Assembly (NCBI GenBank): GCA_900758165.1
Contig: CAAEQN010000126.1
Span: 1 to 24,823, forward strand
Direction of reading: 5' to 3'
Length of the DNA: 24,823 bases
Source of the DNA: Clostridia bacterium
Lineage (GTDB): Bacteria; Bacillota; Clostridia; TANB77; CAG-508
Both the position numbers and the translations under genes were made by a program. Numbering within the stretch: position 1 is the stretch's first letter; each line of letters starts with the position of its first letter. Under the pieces are notes generated by a model, which saw only the letters and a list, made by a program, of their open reading frames with translations, did no database searches and was not told where the DNA came from. Positions 12,980-19,836 of the stretch are shown piece after piece.

Positions 12980-14959
12980 TTATATTTTTATAACTAATTT
13001 ATTAAATTTAGAATGTATATATTTTTCTAATTTTCCCATAAATTCATTGCTTTCAATTTCTTTTTTTGCAACCATGTCTAAACCTTTTTCCCAGCTTGCA
13101 GTTAGCTTTGGGTTTAGCATATCTGGCATAGAACTATGTACTATATCATAAATAATCTCTCCTTTTTGTGTTGGAGTAATTATCTGGGTTTTGTTATTTA
13201 TCTGTATGTACTGAATTTTCTCTAACTTCTTAATTATTTCTGCTCTTGTAGCACTTGTTCCTATTCCAGCTCCTTTTATTTGTTCTCGTAGTTCTTCATC
13301 TTCTATTAGCTTTCCTGCATTTTCCATTGCCAATATTATAGAACCTGAATTATATCTAGTTGGCGGATTAGTCTGTGCTTCTTTTATTTCATAATTTAAA
13401 ACTTCTAACTCTTGGCCTTTTTTTATTTGAGCTAAAATATCTAAATTATCTTCATCATCTTTTGTTTTGTCTGTATTATTTTCCACTTTTTGTTCAATAT
13501 CTGTGGATTCTTTTTTTACTTTTGCTTCCTCCTTATTTTTTAATACCTCTAAATATCCTTGTTTTAAACATACTTTTCCACTTACGCCAAATTCTTCTTG
13601 ATATTTATCATTTTGTATTTGAATAGTAACAGATATTTTATTAAATTCTGCTGGTGGGTAAAATATGGCTAAAAACCTTTTTACTATAAGTTTGTATATA
13701 TTCTTTTGCAAGTCTGGTAATTTATCATAATTTTCAAATCCTTGTCCTGTTGGTATTAAAGCATAATGATCTGTTATTTTACTATCATTTACATACTTTG
13801 TCTTTATCAAATTTGTTGAATATTTTTCTTTAATCATTTTATCTAAATAGCCTTGTATTTCATCATCTCTAAAACCTTTGGCAATTCCATTTAAGTTTTT
13901 AGAGATTACCTTTGCAACAGCTGTTGATATTACTCTAGCATCAGTTCTTGGATATGTAACTAATTTTTTTTCATATAAATTCTGTATTATCTCTAAAGTT
14001 TCATCTGGCTTTATTTTAAATCTCTTTGTACATTCATTTTGAATTTCCGCTAAGTTAAATAATAATGGAGCATTTTCTTTTTGTTTACTCTTTTTTACCT
14101 CCTTTACTATTGCTTTTTTCCCTTGTAACTCTTTTATAAAATCCTTTGCATCGTTTTCTTTTTTAAATCCACTTTGATTATATAGCTTTATGGAGTCAAC
14201 TTTTGATGAACTATCTGTTACCTTCCATTCTGCTTTAAAACTTTTTTCTTTTTCTCCGAATTCTCCTACTATTTTATAATATGGTATTTTTTTAAAGTTT
14301 CTAATTTCTTTTTCTCTTTGCACAACCATACCTAAAACACATGTCATAACACGTCCTACCGAAATAGATATTTTATCTTCATTTAATTCTTTTGCAGCTC
14401 TTCTTCCATATATTATTGTAAGTAATCTGGAGAAATTAATTCCTATTAAATAGTCTTCTCTTGCTCTTAAATATGCACTATCTGATAAACTATCATATTC
14501 TTTTAAGTCTTTTGCTTCTCTAATTCCTCTTTTTATTTCTTCTTCTGTTTGAGAATCTATCCAAACTCTTTTTCTATCTTTTCCCTTTACTCCTATCATT
14601 TGTTCAACTAATCTATATATGTATTCTCCCTCTCTTCCAGAGTCGGTTGCAACATATATTGTTGATACATCATCTCTCAAAAGTAATGTTTTTATAATGT
14701 TAAATTGTTTTTCTACATTTGGTATTACTTCATATTTGTATTCTTTTGGTATAAATGGTAATGTGTCTAATCTCCAAAGTTTTAATTTTTCATCATACTT
14801 TTCTGGATATGACATCGTAACTAAATGTCCTACACACCATGTTATTATCCAATTTTCTGCTTCTAAATATCCATCTTTTCTAGTTGTATTAATGTTTAAT
14901 ACTTTTGCAAATTCCATTGCTACAGATGGTTTTTCAGTAATTAGTATGTTTTTTTGCAT
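12980..14959 (-). CDS. topB: DNA topoisomerase III (type IA)
   Basis: TopB relaxes negatively supercoiled DNA and decatenates replication intermediates. The 659-residue protein has an N-terminal TOPRIM domain (NILITEKPSVA at 4-14, VATDSGREGEYIYR at 103-116). The gate domain follows, with catalytic Y336 in KLVTYPRTDARVIS. The C-terminal part has the GIGTSATRAEIIKKL block. An acidic/lysine-rich insertion lies around 475-510. There are no C-terminal zinc fingers, as is usual for TopB as opposed to TopA. The ATG at 14959 has only a weak AAGAG site. It lies 26 bases downstream of the DUF3298-type gene, so the two are co-transcribed. Confidence 0.94.
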   Translation of the reverse strand: MQKNILITEKPSVAMEFAKVLNINTTRKDGYLEAENWIITWCVGHLVTMSYPEKYDEKLKLWRLDTLPFIPKEYKYEVIPNVEKQFNIIKTLLLRDDVSTIYVATDSGREGEYIYRLVEQMIGVKGKDRKRVWIDSQTEEEIKRGIREAKDLKEYDSLSDSAYLRAREDYLIGINFSRLLTIIYGRRAAKELNEDKISISVGRVMTCVLGMVVQREKEIRNFKKIPYYKIVGEFGEKEKSFKAEWKVTDSSSKVDSIKLYNQSGFKKENDAKDFIKELQGKKAIVKEVKKSKQKENAPLLFNLAEIQNECTKRFKIKPDETLEIIQNLYEKKLVTYPRTDARVISTAVAKVISKNLNGIAKGFRDDEIQGYLDKMIKEKYSTNLIKTKYVNDSKITDHYALIPTGQGFENYDKLPDLQKNIYKLIVKRFLAIFYPPAEFNKISVTIQIQNDKYQEEFGVSGKVCLKQGYLEVLKNKEEAKVKKESTDIEQKVENNTDKTKDDEDNLDILAQIKKGQELEVLNYEIKEAQTNPPTRYNSGSIILAMENAGKLIEDEELREQIKGAGIGTSATRAEIIKKLEKIQYIQINNKTQIITPTQKGEIIYDIVHSSMPDMLNPKLTASWEKGLDMVAKKEIESNEFMGKLEKYIHSKFNKLVIKI

Positions 14960-14985
14960 ATTGTTTTACTCTTTTCTATAGTATT

Positions 14986-15813
14986 TTAAATTTCTATTAT
15001 GTCCATTTCTGCAGTAAAATTATTATTTCCATAAGCAAAAATTATATATAGCTTTCCTTCGTTATTTAAGAAAAATGTTGATATATTATCAAAATTATAT
15101 ATATCACTATTAAAGTCTCTTGAATAAGTTTCATATCCAGAAGCTTGAATTTTATTAGTTTCTTTTATCGCTTTTGTAACTTCTGTTTTAATTTTTGCCT
15201 CTACTTTACTTTTCTCAATATTCTTTTGTTCAATTATATCCTGCAAACTTACTTCTTTATTTGTTTTTAGATTATAGTTATATGTTTGCACTATTACTCT
15301 TTGTGCGCTGTTTCCTTCTTTTAGAGTAGACTTTATTATAACAGACAATATATCATCATTGATATAGCCTGTATATGTTACACTATATATTGTATAAGCC
15401 TTTACTTCTTTAAAAATTTCATTTGCTTTATTTGCAAAAACTTCTTGTGTAATGTTGTTAAATTTTTCTCCAACTTCATTTTTTATATTTATTACTGGTA
15501 TATGTAAATCTATTTCATATTTATTTTCTTCTCTATTTTCCATATCAAAGGCAGAATATACTAGTTCTTTACTATTATCATATTTTGTAATAGAGCTTTC
15601 ATCATAATTTTTGAAGTCTATCGAGTTATTAAACATATTGTTAAAATCTTTTTTTAAATCTTCTTGCGTTTTTATCTCTACTTGAGCCTTTGTTCTATTT
15701 TTTTCTATTTTACTTGCTCCATTTTTTAAATCTATTTCTGCCCATATTGCTGCTATTATTGCAAGTACACATGCAATTGATATTGCTGTAAATAATACTT
15801 TTCTAGAATTCAT
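14986..15813 (-). CDS. Membrane-anchored DUF4163/DUF3298-type protein (RsiV/PdaC-like extracellular domain)
   Basis: The 275-residue protein has a single N-terminal membrane helix (about 7-26) that acts as a signal anchor, followed by a polar extracytoplasmic region. The first part (about 85-175) resembles DUF4163, and the end, with VSLQDIIE, YSRDFNSDIYNF and FFLNNEGKLYIIFAYGNN, resembles DUF3298, the domain in the anti-sigma factor RsiV and in PdaC-like proteins. No sigma factor gene and no deacetylase domain is adjacent, so neither role can be assigned. The ATG at 15813 follows GAAGGG, and a strong extended -10 promoter lies just upstream. It leads the operon with topB and the patatin gene. 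Confidence 0.7.
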   Translation of the reverse strand: MNSRKVLFTAISIACVLAIIAAIWAEIDLKNGASKIEKNRTKAQVEIKTQEDLKKDFNNMFNNSIDFKNYDESSITKYDNSKELVYSAFDMENREENKYEIDLHIPVINIKNEVGEKFNNITQEVFANKANEIFKEVKAYTIYSVTYTGYINDDILSVIIKSTLKEGNSAQRVIVQTYNYNLKTNKEVSLQDIIEQKNIEKSKVEAKIKTEVTKAIKETNKIQASGYETYSRDFNSDIYNFDNISTFFLNNEGKLYIIFAYGNNNFTAEMDIIEI

Positions 15814-15842
15814 ATTTTTTCCCTTCGTTTTCTTTTTTTGCT

Positions 15843-15871
15843 ATTATATCATGCCTATTATAAAAATTCAA
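15843..15871 (-). promoter_or_regulatory. Extended -10 sigma-A promoter for the DUF3298-type/topB/patatin operon
   Basis: On the minus strand TTGAAT (15871-15866), a 17-bp spacer and a perfect TATAAT (15848-15843) preceded by TG one base before form an extended -10 promoter, about 30 bases before the first start codon. The imperfect palindrome TTAGC...GCTAA at 15873-15895 lies directly upstream. Confidence 0.75.
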
Positions 15872-15947
15872 TTAGCAGATATTTAAATAGCTAAACTTCT
15901 GATTTTGGTTATGTATAATTTAAGAAATAACAAGTAAATGTATATAA

Positions 15948-15977
15948 TTGAAAATTTGGTAAATACTAACATAAAAT
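15948..15977 (+). promoter_or_regulatory. Tentative promoter for the BofC-domain gene
   Basis: TTGAAA (15948-15953), an 18-bp spacer and TAAAAT (15972-15977) lie about 70 bases before the start. CATAAAAT at 15970-15977 also resembles a sporulation SigE -10, but I find no matching -35. The assignment is weak. Confidence 0.3.
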
Positions 15978-16047
15978 AATTATTTAATTTTAGGCCTAAA
16001 CTATCTTTTATTTTTTAATTATACATAAGACGAAAGGATAAATTTAT

Positions 16048-16635
16048 ATGAAAAATAAAGTAAGTACAATTACTATTATCTGTTTGATTGCTGTAATATT
16101 GCTTTTATTGACAATATTAATATATAATTTAAATAAACCTACAGCAATTGGTAATATGAATGTTCAAAATTTGAATGCACCTTTAAATGATACAAATATT
16201 ATTAGTAATAATATTTTAAAAACCAGCTCTGAAAAAATTATTATCTCTCCTAATGCTTTGATAACTTTTGTTAAGCATTATAATTCTTGTGGTCATACTA
16301 TAAATGAAAGAGATACTGTCTCTGAAAATATGGTAAATATGGATGAAGATGAGTTTAAAAAATTGTATAGTGATTGGAAAATTACTAAATTTACAAATAA
16401 TGAGATTGAATTATATAAAGAATTTGATGGAAATTGTAATGAACATTATTTAGTAAAATCGGATCAGGGTTTTGTGTCAATTTATAAAATCAATTCTGAT
16501 GATTCCCAAAACTTATTAGAAAAAACAGATATTGCTGTTAAATATTTATCACCAGATGATATATCAGAGTTAGAAGCAGGAGTCACTTTGTATGGGAAAG
16601 AAGATTTAAACGCGTTTATAGAAAATTTTGAATAA
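16048..16635 (+). CDS. Membrane-anchored protein with a BofC C-terminal domain
   Basis: This is the only plus-strand gene. The 195-residue protein has an N-terminal signal anchor (about 6-27), a polar linker, and from about residue 66 a domain matching the clostridial BofC C-terminal type. Features are HYNSCGHTINE (C81, H83), EFKKLYSDWKITKF, EFDGNCNEHYLVKSDQGFVSIY (C130, H133), and the closing YLSPDDISELEAGVTLYGKEDLNAFIENFE. In Bacillus, BofC is a forespore-secreted regulator of the SigK checkpoint; clostridial single-domain relatives are largely uncharacterised. The paired C-x-H and C-x-x-H suggest a disulfide or metal site, which is inference. The ATG follows AAAGG. It is divergent from the DUF3298-type gene and convergent with pgsA. 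Confidence 0.72.
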   Translation: MKNKVSTITIICLIAVILLLLTILIYNLNKPTAIGNMNVQNLNAPLNDTNIISNNILKTSSEKIIISPNALITFVKHYNSCGHTINERDTVSENMVNMDEDEFKKLYSDWKITKFTNNEIELYKEFDGNCNEHYLVKSDQGFVSIYKINSDDSQNLLEKTDIAVKYLSPDDISELEAGVTLYGKEDLNAFIENFE

Positions 16636-16680
16636 GCAAATTTCAATATTAACTTATTTTTTTATAATTTCTTTGGCTTA

Positions 16681-16719
16681 ATAAAAATTAGTGATATTTT
16701 AAATACCACTAATTTTTAT
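16681..16719. terminator. Bidirectional terminator between the BofC-domain gene and pgsA
   Basis: A perfect 13-bp stem, ATAAAAATTAGTG (16681-16693) with CACTAATTTTTAT (16707-16719), surrounds a 13-base loop, with T-rich sequence on the plus side and A-rich sequence on the other. It lies midway between two convergent stop codons and should serve both genes. Confidence 0.85.
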
Positions 16720-16739
16720 TTTATTTAATTTTTGTAGAA

Positions 16740-17312
16740 TTATTTTTCTATAATTTCTCTATCTGCTGTTCTTAATTCTTCCTTATTTACATATCCTTTT
16801 TTGTAAAATTCTCTAAAGTACATTATAAGAGCAAATATAGTCAATCCTAAAGCTATATAGTATATATAAATATCTATATGATAAGCAAAGTTAAAGTAAT
16901 TTATTATTAATGATGATACTACTGCAATATAAAATACTACTGTTGCTAATTTTCCGTACCATCTACTAGATACAACTAATTTCTTTCCATATAAGAAAGA
17001 TGCTCCAGCAATCATTATTGCTTCTTTTAAAAATATTACTATTAACATCCAATTTGGTATTATTTTTATACACGATAACGCTATAAGTGTTGATATCTGT
17101 GTAGCTTTATCTGCTAATGGGTCTATTAGCTTTCCAAAATTTGTTATAAAATTAAATTTTCTTGCTATAAATCCATCTAAAACATCTGTTATACCTGATA
17201 CAGTTAAAAATATAAATGCTGCTATGTAGTTTTTTTCTAAAATTGCAATAAATATAAAAGGTATAAATACAAATCTAGATATTGTTAGTATATTTGGTAA
17301 ATGCTTAAACAT
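16740..17312 (-). CDS. pgsA: CDP-diacylglycerol--glycerol-3-phosphate 3-phosphatidyltransferase
   Basis: This enzyme makes phosphatidylglycerol phosphate at the cytoplasmic membrane. The 190-residue protein carries the complete CDP-alcohol phosphotransferase motif: D43, D46, G47, A50, R51, G60, D64 and D68 in the segment 43-68. About five or six hydrophobic segments are visible. The N-terminal NILTISRFVFIPF block is typical of PgsA. The ATG at 17312 follows AGGGGG eight bases upstream. It starts 27 bases after the Clp ATPase stop codon and is probably co-transcribed with it. A CDP-alcohol transferase with another acceptor cannot be excluded, but PgsA is the best fit. Confidence 0.9.
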   Translation of the reverse strand: MFKHLPNILTISRFVFIPFIFIAILEKNYIAAFIFLTVSGITDVLDGFIARKFNFITNFGKLIDPLADKATQISTLIALSCIKIIPNWMLIVIFLKEAIMIAGASFLYGKKLVVSSRWYGKLATVVFYIAVVSSLIINYFNFAYHIDIYIYYIALGLTIFALIMYFREFYKKGYVNKEELRTADREIIEK

Positions 17313-17339
17313 TACTCTTCCCCCTATTTTTGTTATATA

Positions 17340-19679
17340 TTATTGTACTTTAAAGCTTAATTTATTGTTTTCCTTATTAAAGTCAATTAATATCTTTTTT
17401 CCATTTTGTAATTCTTCTCTTAATATCATATCGGATAATTCGTCTTCTACATATCTTTGAATTGCTCTTCTTAAAGGTCTTGCTCCGTATTTTAAGTCCG
17501 TTCCTTTTTCTAATAAATATTTTTTAGCTTCATCTGTAAGTATTAGTCCTATGTTTCTATCATTTAACACTTTTTGCGTATCTGCAATCATTAAATTTAC
17601 TATCTCTAATAATTGTTCTTTTGTTAATGGTTCAAATGCTACAATTTCATCTACCCTATTTAAAAATTCTGGTCTAAATAAGTCTTTTAATGCACTTATC
17701 ATTTTATTTTTTGATGCTTCAGCATTGTTTCCAAACCCTATAGAGTTTGTATTTAAATTTGAACCTGCATTTGATGTCATTATTATTATTGTGTTTTCAA
17801 AGCTAACTGTATTTCCCTGTGAGTCCGTTAATCTTCCGTCATCTAATACTTGTAATAATATATTAAACACATCTGCATGTGCCTTTTCTATTTCGTCTAG
17901 TAATATTATTGAATATGGGTTTCTCTTTACTCTTTCTGTAAGTTGTCCTGCATCATCATATCCAACATATCCTGGAGGAGCACCTATTAATTTAGCTGTA
18001 GAATTGCTTTCCATATATTCAGACATGTCGAAACGTATTATAGATTTTTCGTTTCCAAACATTTCATAAGATAATGCTTTTGCAAGCTCTGTTTTTCCAA
18101 CACCAGTTGGACCTACAAATATAAATGAAGGTGGTCTTTTTGTGCTTTTTAATCCCGCTCTATTTCTTCTAATTGCTCTTGATACTGCCTCTACAGCCTC
18201 ATCCTGTCCAATTATTCTTTTATGAAGATTCTCTTCTAGGTTTAATAATTTTTTTGTTTCTTCTTCTGTTATTTTATTTACCGGAATTTTAGTCCAATTT
18301 TCTATAACATTTGCAATATCCTGAACTGTAAGCTCTTTTGGTTTCATTCTTTGTTTTAGTGTATCTATTTGGTCTAGTAAAGAACATTCTTGTGTTTTAA
18401 GTTCTGCGGCCTTTTGATAGTCTTCTGTAGAATCTGCTTGTGCCGCTTCTTCTTTTTGTTCTTGTACCTCTTTTAATTTATTATTTAATACTTCTAAATC
18501 ATACAAATCTTTATCATTAAGATTTATCTTTGAACATGCTTCATCTAGTATGTCTATTGCCTTGTCTGGCAAAAATCTGTCATGAATGTATTTTTCTGAC
18601 ATTACTACTGTCTTATTTATTATATCATTAGAAATTTTTACATGATGATAATCTTCGTAATATTGCTTTATTCCTTGTAATATTTCAATTGTATCTTCAA
18701 CATTTGGTTCTTCTACAATTATAGGTTGAAATCTTCTTTCTAGTGCGGTATCTTTTTCTATGTATTTTCTATATTCTTTTAAAGTTGTTGTTCCTATAAG
18801 TTGTATTTCCCCATTTGTAAGAGATGGTTTTAAAATGTTTGCTGCATTCATAGAATGCTCTGCATCTCCAGCTCCTATAATATTGTGAATTTCATCTATT
18901 ACTAAAATAATATTTCCTGCATCTTTACATTCGTTGATTATTGCCTTCATTCTAGCTTCAAATTGTCCTCTAAATTGAGTGCCTGCGATAATTGATGTCA
19001 TATCTAGTAAATACACTTCTTTATTTAGCAATTTAGCTGGGACATTTCCGCTTGCTATTTTTAAAGCTAGCCCTTGAGCTATTGCTGTCTTTCCAACACC
19101 AGGCTCACCTATTAAACAAGGATTATTTTTTGAACGTCTATTTAAAATTTGAATCATTCTTTGTATTTCCTTGTCTCTTCCAATAACTCTATCTATTTGA
19201 TTATTCTTTGCTTTAACAGTTAAATTTGTTCCAAACATATCTAAAGTTTTTCTTTTTTTATTAGGCTTGGTTTTTTCCTTTACTTTTTGGGTCTTATTTG
19301 AATAATTAGCATTTCCTTCTTCGGCTTCATTTTCTGGTTTTATTCCAAATATACCAGAAAAAATAGATCCTAGTGGTATAGCTCCTGGAACACTTTCTTC
19401 CTCTTCTAATCCATCTGGATTTATCATGTCTGAAAGTTGTTCTTCACTTATATCTTCCATATTTACTGATAAATTTTTGAAAATATCATCTAATTTATTT
19501 GTTAAATTTTGTATATCTTTATCCGATAGATTAGCTTGTTTAGCCATTGTTTCTATTGGATTTAATCCTTTCTCTTTTGCACAGTTATAGCAAAGTCCTT
19601 CAACTTCTACTTTATTGTCTGGACCTTGTTTATTTATAAAAATTACTGCTGTATTTTTTTTACAAACTGAACATAACAT
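17340..19679 (-). CDS. clpE: ClpE-like AAA+ ATPase with N-terminal zinc finger
   Basis: This is a HSP100 unfoldase with two AAA+ modules, 779 residues. Instead of the Clp-N repeats of ClpC it begins with a four-cysteine zinc finger (C3, C6, C30, C33), the hallmark of ClpE. A charged, low-complexity linker of about 110 residues follows (about 38-145), longer than in Bacillus ClpE (about 700 residues in all). D1 has Walker A GEPGVGKT at 191-198 and Walker B VIDEIH. A UVR-type coiled coil (EDYQKAAELK, about 419-428) follows. D2 has Walker A GPTGVGKT at 523-530, LLDEIEKAH, and an IGF tripeptide at 647-649, the likely ClpP docking loop. Starts at ATG 19679 after AAAGGAG. It has a good promoter but no tandem CtsR operator that I can see. 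Confidence 0.88.
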   Translation of the reverse strand: MLCSVCKKNTAVIFINKQGPDNKVEVEGLCYNCAKEKGLNPIETMAKQANLSDKDIQNLTNKLDDIFKNLSVNMEDISEEQLSDMINPDGLEEEESVPGAIPLGSIFSGIFGIKPENEAEEGNANYSNKTQKVKEKTKPNKKRKTLDMFGTNLTVKAKNNQIDRVIGRDKEIQRMIQILNRRSKNNPCLIGEPGVGKTAIAQGLALKIASGNVPAKLLNKEVYLLDMTSIIAGTQFRGQFEARMKAIINECKDAGNIILVIDEIHNIIGAGDAEHSMNAANILKPSLTNGEIQLIGTTTLKEYRKYIEKDTALERRFQPIIVEEPNVEDTIEILQGIKQYYEDYHHVKISNDIINKTVVMSEKYIHDRFLPDKAIDILDEACSKINLNDKDLYDLEVLNNKLKEVQEQKEEAAQADSTEDYQKAAELKTQECSLLDQIDTLKQRMKPKELTVQDIANVIENWTKIPVNKITEEETKKLLNLEENLHKRIIGQDEAVEAVSRAIRRNRAGLKSTKRPPSFIFVGPTGVGKTELAKALSYEMFGNEKSIIRFDMSEYMESNSTAKLIGAPPGYVGYDDAGQLTERVKRNPYSIILLDEIEKAHADVFNILLQVLDDGRLTDSQGNTVSFENTIIIMTSNAGSNLNTNSIGFGNNAEASKNKMISALKDLFRPEFLNRVDEIVAFEPLTKEQLLEIVNLMIADTQKVLNDRNIGLILTDEAKKYLLEKGTDLKYGARPLRRAIQRYVEDELSDMILREELQNGKKILIDFNKENNKLSFKVQ

Positions 19680-19729
19680 ATATTATATTAACTCCTTTTT
19701 GCTTTGCATATTTATTATTTGATAATTAT

Positions 19730-19758
19730 ATAATACAATAAATTACGCAAATAGTCAA
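19730..19758 (-). promoter_or_regulatory. Sigma-A promoter for clpE(-pgsA)
   Basis: On the minus strand TTGACT (19758-19753), a 17-bp spacer and TATTAT (19735-19730) lie about 50 bases before the clpE start. These are the same two hexamers and spacing as the distal rrn promoter. A small hairpin at about 19800-19816 lies between it and the comEC stop. Confidence 0.75.
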
Positions 19759-19836
19759 CAAATTAAAATTTAATCATAAGTTAAAAGCCTGGATTTTATC
19801 TAGTTATTCTAACTGGTTCATTAGCATTTGGTTTAA

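Noticed and set aside
19680..19836. CtsR or CIRCE operator upstream of clpE
   Set aside because: Only one AGTCAA-like half site exists, which is the -35 itself; there is no tandem heptad and no TTAGCACTC inverted repeat.
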